A stretch of 64,000 nucleotides of DNA from Ruminococcus sp. GTDB lineage: Bacteria > Bacillota > Clostridia > Oscillospirales > Ruminococcaceae. Each line of letters begins with the position of its first letter. The first letter of the stretch is position 1. Location of the stretch: positions 186,001 to 250,000 of the forward strand of contig NZ_JAFUAG010000004.1 in assembly GCF_017464355.1 (NCBI RefSeq), in the 5' to 3' direction. The notes under the pieces were generated by a model, which saw only the letters and a program-made list of their open reading frames with translations, did not search any database and was not told the DNA's origin. Positions 15,466 through 23,576 of this stretch are shown here, in pieces. Made by a program: the position numbers and the translations under genes.

Positions 15466-18123
15466 TTACTTGATGAATTCACCTGCTACCTCAGCAGCCT
15501 TTTCCAGGGCAGAAGCTATCAGTGATACATCGCCCACGCCTGCCATAGCAGAATCGGGACGTCCGCCGCCCTTGCCGTTGGTCAGTGCAGCTATCTTGCC
15601 TGCTATCTTGCCTGCGTGTGCGCCCTTGGCAACAGCTTCCTTGCCTGCGGCAGCTGCGATATTGCCCTTGCCGTCATTAACGGTGGTCAGTATAACTATG
15701 GCATTCTCGTTAGAAGCCTTAAGCTCATCAGCCATTTTCCTGAGGACATCGGGCTTTACACCGTCAAACTGAGCAGTAGCAACTGCAACACCCTTGACGT
15801 CAACTGCATTGTCAAGAACTGACTTAGCCCTCATGTTGGCCACGGAAGTCTCCAAAGAATCTCTCTCCTTCTCCAGGCCCTTTATCTCCTGCATAACAGC
15901 GCCACAGCGTGCAACCAGTTCAGCGGGGTTGTTGAGTTTGAGAGTTTCGGCAGCCTTGTTGATAGTTTCGATATTACTGTTGAGCAGTTCAAGAACACCT
16001 GTGCCTGTAACGGCCTCAACTCTTCTTACGCCCGATGCTACAGAGTTCTCGGAGATTATCTTGAACAGACCTATCTTAGAGGTATTATCAAGGTGAGTAC
16101 CGCCGCAGAACTCGATGGATGCAGCATCTGCCTTGTCGCCCATAGTAACTACTCTTACAGTTTCGCCGTACTTCTCACCGAACAGTGCCATAGCACCCAG
16201 CTTCTGTGCTTCGGCGATAGGCATTTCTTCCATGGTGATATCCAGTGCATCGAAAATGTACTTATTTACCAGTGCCTCGACCTTTGCCTTTTCCTCAGCT
16301 GTCATAGCCTCAAAATGAGAGAAGTCAAATCTCAGCCTCTGGCTGTCTACCAGCTGTCCTGCCTGATGAACGTGCTCACCCAGAACAGTTCTCAAAGCAG
16401 ACTGCAGCAGATGTGCGCAGCTGTGGTTTCTCATGGTAGCAAGACGCTTAGCCTTATCCACCTTGAATGTCACCTGCTGACCCTTGGTGAGGGCACCCTC
16501 GGTAACTTTTACCTTAAGAGCAAACTTTCCGCCGACGGCCTTCTGTGTATCAAGAACCTCTGCCTTGCCTGTAGCAGTTTCGATGACACCTGTGTCGCCT
16601 GCCTGTCCGCCGCTTTCAGCGTAGAAGCAAGTCTGGTCGGGAACGATGTATACGACATCTTCAACACCTGCATTCTCGATGAGGTCTTCATCGTTGGCAA
16701 GATAAGAGATAACGCCTGTATCCTCGGTCTTGTCATAACCTGTGAACTTTGTGGAAACATTCTTGTCTATCTTATGGAAAACAGTTTCCTCAGCGCCCAT
16801 GTAGCCCTGGGTCTCTCTGGCGCCGCGGGCAGTTTCTCTCTGCTTCTCCATGCAGGCAGCATAGCCCTCTTCGTCAGCAGATAGACCCTTTTCTTCCAGT
16901 ATCTCTCTGGTCAGGTCAAGGGGGAAGCCGTAGGTATCGGAAAGCTTGAAGCAGCTCTCACCGTCAAGGACAGTCTTGCCATCGCTCTGCAGCTTTTCGA
17001 TATACTCATCAAGTATCTTCATGCCGCGGTCAATGGTAGAATTGAAGTTCTGCTCCTCAGTGGTCAGCACCTTAACGATGTAATCGAACTTTTCTTCCAG
17101 CTCATTGTACTCGCACTTATTGCAGTCAACAACGGTCTTTACCAGGTCTTTCAGGAACAGTCCGTTGATACCAAGCAGCTTGCCGTGACGGACAGCACGT
17201 CTGAGAAGTCTTCTCATAACATAGCCTCTGCCCTCGTTGGAAGGCAGAACACCATCAGAAGCAAGGAAAGTAACTGCACGGATATGATCGGTGATGACAC
17301 GGATAGAAACGTCCTTCTTATACTCCTTGCCGTATTCACAGCCTGCTATCTTGCAAATGTGATCTCTGATAGCCTTGACAGTATCAACATCAAATATAGA
17401 GTCAACGCCCTGCATAAGAGCAGCAAGTCTTTCCAGACCCATACCTGTGTCTATGTTCTTCTGTGCAAGAGGAGTATAGGTGCCGTCCTCATGTCTTTCA
17501 AACTGGGTAAATACAAGGTTCCAGAACTCCATGTATCTGTCACAGTCACAGCCTACGCCACAGGTGGGCTTGCCGCAGCCGTACTTCTCGCCGCGGTCAA
17601 AATATATCTCAGAGCAGGGGCCGCAGGGACCGTCAGTACCTGCCTCCCAGAAATTGTCTTCCTTGCCCATGCGGACGATGTGATCCATAGGCACACCGAT
17701 CTCTTCATGCCAGATCTTTTCAGCTTCGTCATCGTCTTCATAAACAGAAACGTGCAGTCTGTCCAGGGGCAGCTTGAGGACCTCGGTGACATATTCCCAA
17801 GCCCAGGCGATAGCTTCCTTCTTAAAATAATCGCCGAATGAAAAGTTGCCCAGCATCTCAAAGTAAGTACCGTGACGTGCGGTCTTACCAACGTTCTCGA
17901 TATCACCTGTTCTTATGCACTTCTGGCAGGTGGTCATCCTTACCCTGGGGGGAACTTCCTGTCCTGTGAAGTAGGGCTTCAGTGGTGCCATACCTGCAAC
18001 TATCAGCAGCAGGCTCTTGTCGTTCTGGGGAACGAGGGGGTAGCTCTTATGCCTGAGGCAGCCCTTGCTCTCAAAGAATTTCAGATACGACTCTCTCAGG
18101 TCGTTAAGACTTGTCCATTCCAT
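15466..18123 (-). CDS. alaS: Alanyl-tRNA synthetase
   Basis: Full length at 885 residues. The class II catalytic core occupies the first 240 residues (ESKGCLRHKSYPLVPQNDKS, motif 2 around RTGDIENVGKTARHGTYFEM), with a Cys-rich insertion GCGKPTCGVGCDCDR. The editing domain has HSCAHLL and CGGTH zinc ligands (about 565-680), and the C-terminal domain ends at the stop codon. It charges tRNA-Ala. It is the second gene of a unit headed by a T-box leader whose candidate specifier is an Ala codon, which fits feedback by uncharged tRNA-Ala. Confidence 0.97.
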   Translation of the reverse strand: MEWTSLNDLRESYLKFFESKGCLRHKSYPLVPQNDKSLLLIVAGMAPLKPYFTGQEVPPRVRMTTCQKCIRTGDIENVGKTARHGTYFEMLGNFSFGDYFKKEAIAWAWEYVTEVLKLPLDRLHVSVYEDDDEAEKIWHEEIGVPMDHIVRMGKEDNFWEAGTDGPCGPCSEIYFDRGEKYGCGKPTCGVGCDCDRYMEFWNLVFTQFERHEDGTYTPLAQKNIDTGMGLERLAALMQGVDSIFDVDTVKAIRDHICKIAGCEYGKEYKKDVSIRVITDHIRAVTFLASDGVLPSNEGRGYVMRRLLRRAVRHGKLLGINGLFLKDLVKTVVDCNKCEYNELEEKFDYIVKVLTTEEQNFNSTIDRGMKILDEYIEKLQSDGKTVLDGESCFKLSDTYGFPLDLTREILEEKGLSADEEGYAACMEKQRETARGARETQGYMGAEETVFHKIDKNVSTKFTGYDKTEDTGVISYLANDEDLIENAGVEDVVYIVPDQTCFYAESGGQAGDTGVIETATGKAEVLDTQKAVGGKFALKVKVTEGALTKGQQVTFKVDKAKRLATMRNHSCAHLLQSALRTVLGEHVHQAGQLVDSQRLRFDFSHFEAMTAEEKAKVEALVNKYIFDALDITMEEMPIAEAQKLGAMALFGEKYGETVRVVTMGDKADAASIEFCGGTHLDNTSKIGLFKIISENSVASGVRRVEAVTGTGVLELLNSNIETINKAAETLKLNNPAELVARCGAVMQEIKGLEKERDSLETSVANMRAKSVLDNAVDVKGVAVATAQFDGVKPDVLRKMADELKASNENAIVILTTVNDGKGNIAAAAGKEAVAKGAHAGKIAGKIAALTNGKGGGRPDSAMAGVGDVSLIASALEKAAEVAGEFIK

Positions 18124-18158
18124 TATTTATCTTTCCTTTCAAAAATAAGTTTCATATA

Positions 18159-19028
18159 CTAGGTGAATGCGTCAAGTATCTCCAGCAGGATATCCAGTAT
18201 CACACCTCCGACGTTCCTGCCCTTTTTCTGACCCGTGCCACTTACGCTGCGGTCTTCATACCTGACTTTATTCATTTTTTTGAGCTGTATGCTTTTTACA
18301 TCATGGAGCGTATCGCCCATTTCTATCATTTCACGCACTCGGGGATAGCTGAGCCATTTCGGGTATTCGTCCAGCAGTTTTGTATAAAGCTCCGTGTCGT
18401 CCATGATATTTATATCCGAAAGATCGGGTATCATAAAGAAGTTTGCGTTGTCCACATATCTGCCTTCCATATCATCAAGCTTACGCAGATACCTGAATGA
18501 ATCCCCATGCTGTCGGCCTATGCCCACGAACTGGAAAAATATAGGGAAATGGGAAATATTCTTTATAACAACATCAGTTTCACCCTCATCATAATTATCA
18601 CCGTCGGTGATAAAAATAACATACGTCGGAAGACAGGCAGGTTCCTCCGAAATGAAGTAATTGCACACGTCCCGCATGACAGGAGAATAATTCGTCCCTC
18701 CGCCGTAGGTCAGGCCGTTGTCTTTTATGTAGTTATAAAAATTTCCACGGGTAAGTGGCGGGTGTCTTTGGAATTCCTTGTTGAAGGTCCAGACCTCCAT
18801 AGTACCGTCATCATCAAAGGCCATGGCAAGGGGCAGCAGCCTTTCAAGCGTTGCCTGCACCATTCCCGAACGAAAAGCCTCAGCCATTGAACTTGACACA
18901 TCAAGCACCACAGCAACACGGCTGACAAGATCAGACTTTTCTGTTTTTTTCAGGCAGACCTTCTTGATAGTTTCTTTTCTCAGGTCAAGGCGCTTTTCCG
19001 ACTCTTCCTTTGAAAGCCGTACACTCAA
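18159..19028 (-). CDS. vWA domain protein, TerF-like
   Basis: The protein has a von Willebrand A domain with the MIDAS motif DVSSSM (about residues 43-48), the Thr site in GGGTNYSPVM, and the Asp site ITDGDNYDEG. The family resembles the cytosolic vWA proteins of the tellurite (Ter) stress systems. The C-terminal 50 residues are basic, and there is no signal peptide. I choose TTG 19028, 6 nt after AGGAAGGTG. The longer ATG frame from 19106 would run through the T-box terminator and is rejected. It is the first gene under the T-box, 35 bp before alaS, an odd partner for a tRNA synthetase. Confidence 0.8.
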   Translation of the reverse strand: MSVRLSKEESEKRLDLRKETIKKVCLKKTEKSDLVSRVAVVLDVSSSMAEAFRSGMVQATLERLLPLAMAFDDDGTMEVWTFNKEFQRHPPLTRGNFYNYIKDNGLTYGGGTNYSPVMRDVCNYFISEEPACLPTYVIFITDGDNYDEGETDVVIKNISHFPIFFQFVGIGRQHGDSFRYLRKLDDMEGRYVDNANFFMIPDLSDINIMDDTELYTKLLDEYPKWLSYPRVREMIEMGDTLHDVKSIQLKKMNKVRYEDRSVSGTGQKKGRNVGGVILDILLEILDAFT

Positions 19029-19043
19029 AGAGAACACCTTCCT

Positions 19044-19283
19044 CAAATAAAAACAGCCCCGCCCCGAAAAATGGGACGAAGCCGAAAACTCCGTGATACC
19101 ACCCAAATTGACCGTGATATGAGATCATAACACAGCCCACTCGACATCTTTAACGCAGACATACGTCACTGTTTTCACAGCGCAAGCTCAGGTCAGCCAC
19201 CGCCGTTCGGACAAGGGCTTTCACCGACCGCCCTCTCTCTGAGTCCTCCCCATGCGGATAATTCCGTCACAGCATTTGCATAT
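19044..19283 (-). promoter_or_regulatory. T-box leader, probably tRNA-Ala responsive
   Basis: On the minus strand the leader contains the stem I landmark GGTGAAAGCC, the T-box core GGGTGGTATCACGG (19091-19104), and a strong terminator formed by GCTTCGTCCC / GGGGCGGGGC followed by TGTTTTTATTT (19044-19083). The TGGT of the T-box suits a tRNA with discriminator A, as in tRNA-Ala. A GCT codon at 19185-19187 follows a TGA in the expected specifier position; this reading is less certain because I did not fold stem I fully. The genes downstream are the vWA gene and alaS. Confidence 0.88.
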
Positions 19284-19289
19284 ATATTC

Positions 19290-19318
19290 ATTATATACGA
19301 AAATGCCTTATTTGTCAA
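19290..19318 (-). promoter_or_regulatory. Consensus promoter of the T-box operon
   Basis: Minus strand TTGACA (19313-19318), 17-bp spacer, TATAAT (19290-19295): a perfect sigma-A match. It drives the vWA-alaS-grpB-hinT-comEC-holA-rnmV-MBOAT-DHHW unit, in which no strong internal terminator was seen. Confidence 0.9.
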
Positions 19319-19401
19319 GTACCGGAGGATATATTTTTAAAACTGCAATTTCTCAGGAACAGCCATTCTGTATCATCGGCAATACACATCTGGATCTGGA
19401 A

Positions 19402-20328
19402 TTATTCAAACAAAGGTGTTGAGAAATATCTTTCAGCAGTATCGGGAAGTATAGTTACTACCGTCTTGCCCTCGCCCAGCTTTTCAGCCAGCTTAAGCGC
19501 AGCAGCCACGTTGGTACCGCTGGATATGCCGCACATGATGCCTTCCTTGGAAGCCAGATCCTTGGCAGTCTGTATAGCTTCCTCATCGCTGACTATGTAT
19601 ATCTCATCATAGATGTTCCGGTTGAGTATGTCGGGAATGATGCCGTCGCCGATACCCATCTGCAGATGTGTGCCAATGGTGCCGCCTGCGAGGATAGCCG
19701 CATTCTCAGGTTCAACTGCCCATATTTCCAGATCGGGGTACTGAGCTCGAAGAGCCTCGCCGATACCTGTGATAGTTCCGCCAGTGCCGATACCCGAGCA
19801 GAAGCCGTCTATCTTTCCTGCCGTCTGCTCCATTATCTCAAGAGCAGTGTGGTACTTATGCGCATATACATTATTGGGATTTGCAAACTGCTGGGGCACG
19901 AAGACATTGGGGTCTTCCTCCGCCATGCGCAGTGCAGTATCAAGGCATTCCTGAATGCAGGCGCCTATATCGCCGTCATCGTGTATGAGCATTACCTTAG
20001 CACCGTAATGCTCGACCAGCTTGCGTCTTTCTTCGCTGACAGAGTCAGGCATGATGATAATGGTCTTATAACCTCTTACCGCACCCACAAGTGCAAGGCC
20101 TATGCCTTGATTGCCGCTGGTAGGCTCAACGATAATGGTGTTCTCCTTGATGAGCCCCTGCTTTTCAGCGTCCTTTATCATATTATATGCTGTTCTGGTC
20201 TTTATGGAACCGCCCACATTCAGCCCCTCGAACTTTACCAGCACCTCTGCATTGCCCGGCTTGTTCATACGGTTGAGTCTTATCATGGGGGTGTGTCCAA
20301 GAGCTTCAAGTACATTATTATAGATCAT
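19402..20328 (-). CDS. cysK: Cysteine synthase (O-acetylserine sulfhydrylase)
   Basis: PLP-dependent enzyme making cysteine from O-acetylserine and sulfide. The PLP lysine lies in GGSIKTRTA (about 40-48), the substrate loop is EPTSGNQGIGLA, the phosphate-binding glycines are GIGTGGTITGIGE, and the C-terminus has CGISSGTNVAAAL. The length (308 aa) is normal. ATG 20328 follows GGAG by 8 nt; the longer frame upstream overlaps the promoter. It forms the pair with the serine acetyltransferase gene at 40.5 kb, although the two are not linked. Confidence 0.95.
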   Translation of the reverse strand: MIYNNVLEALGHTPMIRLNRMNKPGNAEVLVKFEGLNVGGSIKTRTAYNMIKDAEKQGLIKENTIIVEPTSGNQGIGLALVGAVRGYKTIIIMPDSVSEERRKLVEHYGAKVMLIHDDGDIGACIQECLDTALRMAEEDPNVFVPQQFANPNNVYAHKYHTALEIMEQTAGKIDGFCSGIGTGGTITGIGEALRAQYPDLEIWAVEPENAAILAGGTIGTHLQMGIGDGIIPDILNRNIYDEIYIVSDEEAIQTAKDLASKEGIMCGISSGTNVAAALKLAEKLGEGKTVVTILPDTAERYFSTPLFE

Positions 20329-20365
20329 ATCAATATCTCCGTTCGTAGTTATAAAAAACATATAT

Positions 20366-20394
20366 ATAATACTACAATTCGCAGTTTTTGTCAA
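20366..20394 (-). promoter_or_regulatory. Promoter of cysK
   Basis: Minus strand TTGACA (20389-20394), 17-bp spacer, TATTAT (20366-20371). Confidence 0.8.
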
Positions 20395-20441
20395 GTGTAA
20401 CCCTCACGGCGGGAAAGCATCAAGGTACACTCAGAGCAACA

Positions 20442-20475
20442 TAAAAAAGATACCCCCGCCACAGGCAGAGGTATC
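20442..20475 (-). terminator. Terminator ending the SCIFF operon
   Basis: Minus strand stem GATACC..GCC / GGC..GGTATC followed by TTTTTT (20442-20448), 7 bp after the stop of the small unknown gene. Confidence 0.85.
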
Positions 20476-20482
20476 TGCAAGA

Positions 20483-20836
20483 TCATTCTATCACAAGTTC
20501 ACCGTCATTATTACAGTACACGTGCTTGCCGAGGATAGTGCGCAGTGCTTTGATATTATCTATATCCTGGGAAGCAAATTCAAGGTGACAGACGGTCGAG
20601 CCGTAGTAAACATCATACTCGTAGTAATCCTGTACATAAACATTGAACTTGTGCAGGATATCCTCCAGCGGGTGCTGTGAGATATCGCTGGCATCATCAT
20701 GCTCACCAAATTCAGGCTCCTGCTCAAAGGACAGGCTGGTAAAATACAGCCCCTCAAATTCATATATGCCTGCCGCCACACAGTTCACGCCGTCAGCGCA
20801 GTATTTATCGGGATAATAATCAACAATATTCTTCAT
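20483..20836 (-). CDS. Unknown small acidic protein downstream of the SCIFF maturase
   Basis: The 117-residue product is strongly acidic and rich in Tyr (YYEYDVYYG near the middle), with Cys at about 12, 18, 83 and 107 and no signal peptide or membrane segment. I do not recognise the family. It starts 26 bp after the scfB stop and is followed at once by a terminator, so it shares the scfA-scfB message. ATG 20836 is preferred over ATG 20842 because GAGGAGA abuts the first and is about 7 nt from the second. Its place suggests a helper of the SCIFF system, but nothing in the sequence proves that. Confidence 0.75.
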   Translation of the reverse strand: MKNIVDYYPDKYCADGVNCVAAGIYEFEGLYFTSLSFEQEPEFGEHDDASDISQHPLEDILHKFNVYVQDYYEYDVYYGSTVCHLEFASQDIDNIKALRTILGKHVYCNNDGELVIE

Positions 20837-20862
20837 CGTCATTCTCCTCGTAGCCGAACATA

Positions 20863-22236
20863 TTACTCAGCTTCACCCAGAAGCTGTACAGCCTTCATGA
20901 GTATAGCCACCTCAAGGCGCTTCTTCTGTATCTGGCAGGACAGCTTGTGTGCAGCACGGATATCACCCTGATAGATGTAGTTGTTAGCATTGCAGCCGCC
21001 GCTGCAGTAGAACTTCGCCCAGCACTTCTTGCATTCGGGCTTGGTGTAAACATGGGCTCTGGCAAAATCATTCTTCATCTCCATGTTGAATGAACCGTCA
21101 TACAGGTTACCCATTTTGTACTCATCCACACCAACGAACTGATGACAAGGGAAAATATCTCCGTCAGGTGTGATAGCCACGTACTCATTGCCGCAGCCGC
21201 AGCCCCTGAGTCTCTTGATAGCGCAGGGACCCTGGTCAAGGTCCAGCATAAAGTGGAAGAAATTGATGAACTTTCCATTCTCTCTTATTTTGGCTATCTT
21301 GTCAGCCAGAACCTCATACTCCTTGAAAATGCGGGGCAGGTCGGCCTCAGTAATAGCATAGGGCTCTGAAGCATCTGTCATAACGGGCTCAACAGAGATC
21401 TGCTCAAATCCCAGGTCATACAGGTGCATAACGTCATCGGAGAAATCAAGGTTGTACTTGGTGTAAGTTCCGCGGACATACCAATCCTTATCATCGCCGC
21501 GCTTGTCCACAAGGCGCTTGAAATTCTTGGTTATAAGGTCGTAACACCCTGTGCCGTCCACACGAACACGCATTCTGTCATTGACTTCTTTTCTGCCGTC
21601 GATAGAAAGCACAACATTATACATTTCTCTGTTGATGAAATCTATCATATCATCGGTGAGGTGCATACCATTGGTAGTGGTAGTGAACCTGAATACCTTG
21701 CCAGTTTCAGCCTCTCTTGAACGGGCATACTCAACGGTCTTCATAACAACATCAAAGTTCATTGAAGGCTCACCGCCGAAGAAATCAACTTCCAGGAACT
21801 TTCTGTCATAGGACTTCTCAATGAGAAAATCTATAGCTCGCTTGGCAGTTTCCAGGTCCATGAGCTTTCTTCCCACACCGAAATCGCCTGTGGAAGCAAA
21901 GCAGTATTTGCACCTGAGGTTACAGTCATGAGAAACGTGCAGGCACATAGCCTTTATAGGTGAAGCCACCGAAGCCAGGGCGAACTTCTCGTAATCGTCC
22001 TCTGAGAACAGTATCTTATCATTATAAAGAGATACTATCTCCTGATAGCACTCTTCAACATCTTCCGCGGGATAGGTGCGCGAAAGTCTTTTCATGACAT
22101 CGGCGGGACATACCTCAGCAAAAGGAGGCTCTACCCTATCCAGCAGATCATAAGTAAGATCGTCAACTATATGCACACCGCCGCTGTTAACGTCCAGCAG
22201 GACATTGTAGCCTGACAGTTTAAACTTGTGGATCAT
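20863..22236 (-). CDS. scfB: SCIFF peptide maturase, radical SAM/SPASM thioether-forming enzyme
   Basis: The radical SAM cluster motif is CNLRCKYC (CxxxCxxC, about residues 104-111), followed by DFFGGEPSMN and FTTTTNGMHLT. The C-terminal SPASM part carries the auxiliary-cluster Cys: CGCGNEY, PCHQF, and CKKCWAKFYCSGGCNANN. The N-terminus has a short peptide-recognition-like region. The family installs Cys-to-Thr thioether bridges in the six-Cys SCIFF peptide, whose gene is directly upstream. The ribosome binding site GAGGGAAG lies 3-10 nt before the ATG. The length (457 aa) is typical. Confidence 0.95.
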   Translation of the reverse strand: MIHKFKLSGYNVLLDVNSGGVHIVDDLTYDLLDRVEPPFAEVCPADVMKRLSRTYPAEDVEECYQEIVSLYNDKILFSEDDYEKFALASVASPIKAMCLHVSHDCNLRCKYCFASTGDFGVGRKLMDLETAKRAIDFLIEKSYDRKFLEVDFFGGEPSMNFDVVMKTVEYARSREAETGKVFRFTTTTNGMHLTDDMIDFINREMYNVVLSIDGRKEVNDRMRVRVDGTGCYDLITKNFKRLVDKRGDDKDWYVRGTYTKYNLDFSDDVMHLYDLGFEQISVEPVMTDASEPYAITEADLPRIFKEYEVLADKIAKIRENGKFINFFHFMLDLDQGPCAIKRLRGCGCGNEYVAITPDGDIFPCHQFVGVDEYKMGNLYDGSFNMEMKNDFARAHVYTKPECKKCWAKFYCSGGCNANNYIYQGDIRAAHKLSCQIQKKRLEVAILMKAVQLLGEAE

Positions 22237-22282
22237 ATTCTTCCCTCACAATACAGATATTAACAAACATATAAAATGATAA

Positions 22283-22375
22283 CGGGCGACCAAAGCCCAG
22301 CCCTACGGGTCAGCCAAGACCGATAGAGTTGACCTGTGCTCGCCCGCTGTATCGGGGAGCTGTCTCACAGCCCCC
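22283..22375 (-). promoter_or_regulatory. Hairpins between scfA and scfB
   Basis: The 157-bp gap between the peptide and maturase genes holds a compact hairpin, GGGG.CTGT / ACAG..CCCC (22354-22375), and a wider inverted repeat, CGGGCGA (22283-22289) with TCGCCCG (22340-22346). No long T run follows. Partial termination or RNA processing here would give more peptide than enzyme (inference). Confidence 0.55.
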
Positions 22376-22393
22376 GCAAACGGTCTGCAATAA

Positions 22394-22537
22394 TTATGCT
22401 TCCTTCTCGCACTTCTGGTTAGCAACTGTGCAGGAAGTCTTGCAAGCTGACTGACATGAAGCCTGGCACTTGCCGCAGCCACCCTTAGCAGCAGTCTGCT
22501 TCAGATTTGCCTTGTTGATAGTCTTGATATGTTTCAT
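22394..22537 (-). CDS. scfA: SCIFF (six cysteines in forty-five) precursor peptide
   Basis: A 47-residue peptide, MKHIKTINKANLKQ..., with six Cys at positions 21, 24, 28, 32, 36 and 43. The spacing and the GGCGKCQASCQSACKTSC core are the SCIFF signature. Such peptides are near-universal in clostridia and are modified by the adjacent radical SAM enzyme to contain thioether links; the mature role is unknown. The ATG follows GGAGG by 9 nt. Thr residues available as acceptors are 34 neighbours T34 and T37. The gene is shorter than most ORF callers accept. Confidence 0.95.
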   Translation of the reverse strand: MKHIKTINKANLKQTAAKGGCGKCQASCQSACKTSCTVANQKCEKEA

Positions 22538-22569
22538 AACGTCATACCTCCATATACTGATTTAAAAGT

Positions 22570-22575
22570 ATTATA
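22570..22575 (-). promoter_or_regulatory. Extended -10 promoter of scfA
   Basis: Minus strand TGTTATAAT, a TATAAT with the extended TGn element. No convincing -35 was seen at 17 bp. Confidence 0.6.
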
Positions 22576-22653
22576 ACATATATCGACAGGTTATTTATGA
22601 ACATACAATTAACTATAAATAAACATTTCTCGCTATAAATCAAAATATTAAGT

Positions 22654-23055
22654 TTACGGCACCCTTTTGGTGTTTACACCCACTGCTCCGCCCACTGCAG
22701 CAGCTATCACGGAGAGAAATAGCTTCGCCAGCGGAGAAAAATTTTCCGTAGTCTTTACAAATATACCCCCCAGCACCAGTATGACCACAAATATCAGCAG
22801 ACCTGTCAGGGCGCCCATGGCAAGGCCATTGCGTTTCCGCCGTCTGCCGCCCACATATCCGCCGAAATAGGCACCTACTGCCAGTGCCCCTGTGGACATG
22901 GCGGAAAGCACTGACTTTCCCGCATCTATCTTAGTCACCAGAAAAGCCATAGCACACAGCACCAGCAGCATGATCCCTGCCGCAGCAGCCAGTGCTACAA
23001 ACTGTTCAGCTGCCAGGCCTATGCCCCTTATCCTGCACGATCTTTGTCTTCTCAT
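22654..23055 (-). CDS. TIGR04086-type small membrane protein of the SCIFF neighbourhood
   Basis: The 133-residue protein has four hydrophobic segments (about 17-38, 48-68, 78-98, 105-125) and a basic loop GGRRRKRNG between the second and third. This is the usual look of the TIGR04086 family, which is commonly found between yajC and the SCIFF peptide gene; the order here matches that. The function is unknown. ATG 23055 is preferred: GGGGG lies 8 nt upstream, while the first ATG of the frame has no site. Confidence 0.8.
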   Translation of the reverse strand: MRRQRSCRIRGIGLAAEQFVALAAAAGIMLLVLCAMAFLVTKIDAGKSVLSAMSTGALAVGAYFGGYVGGRRRKRNGLAMGALTGLLIFVVILVLGGIFVKTTENFSPLAKLFLSVIAAAVGGAVGVNTKRVP

Positions 23056-23117
23056 ATCAGCCGCCCCCATATGCATAGTATTTTATACTATACATATTCG
23101 CAGCGGGGCGAACGTAT

Positions 23118-23144
23118 GACAAAAGCCTGCATAAGGCAGGCTTT
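23118..23144 (-). terminator. Terminator after yajC
   Basis: Minus strand stem AAAGCCTGC / GCAGGCTTT with a 5-nt loop and a short T run. It separates yajC from the TIGR04086 gene. Confidence 0.75.
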
Positions 23145-23153
23145 AAGTATTAT

Positions 23154-23495
23154 TTACTTCTTGTCGTCGTCATCATCGTCATCGGTAACTACCTTTGCGA
23201 TAGCCCACTTCATGACACGTATCTTGCTCCTGTCGCCGCCTGTTTCGATGACAACAGTGTCGTCCTTGACCTGGGTAACGATACCTACGATACCGCCGTT
23301 GGTGATTATCTCGTCGCCTACATCGAGTTTATCTCTCATCTCCTTATCCTGCTTTTCCTGCTTCTTCTGGGGCTTGAGGATAAAGAAATAGAAGAAAACT
23401 ACGATCAGCACCAGGGGTGCAAAGGTGAGCAGATAACCGCTGGCAGAGGTAGAGCCGTTAGCGGTCATGAGCGTTAAAAACTGAGAAAAATTCAT
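23154..23495 (-). CDS. yajC: Preprotein translocase accessory subunit YajC
   Basis: One membrane segment (about 20-42) is followed by the YajC core: FILKPQKKQEKQDKEM (about 40-54), LDVGDEIITNGGIVG (about 58-72) and VETGGDRSKIRVMKWAI. The C-terminus is a run of Asp. YajC associates with SecDF in protein export. The ATG is preceded by AGGAGG. secD and secF, often nearby, are not in this stretch. Confidence 0.93.
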   Translation of the reverse strand: MNFSQFLTLMTANGSTSASGYLLTFAPLVLIVVFFYFFILKPQKKQEKQDKEMRDKLDVGDEIITNGGIVGIVTQVKDDTVVIETGGDRSKIRVMKWAIAKVVTDDDDDDDKK

Positions 23496-23530
23496 TTTAC
23501 TGCCTCCTGAACAAATATTATGATAATATG

Positions 23531-23559
23531 ATTATATCAAAAACGGAATAATTATTCAA
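23531..23559 (-). promoter_or_regulatory. Promoter of yajC
   Basis: Minus strand TTGAAT (23554-23559), 17-bp spacer, TATAAT (23531-23536). It sits just before nfnB's stop, so yajC has its own start of transcription. Confidence 0.7.
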
Positions 23560-23576
23560 GTATTTTAACAGAATGT

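Noticed and set aside
19029-19106. Longer N-terminus of the vWA protein from ATG 19106
   Set aside because: This stretch is the T-box antiterminator and terminator; a TTG with a strong ribosome binding site follows it.
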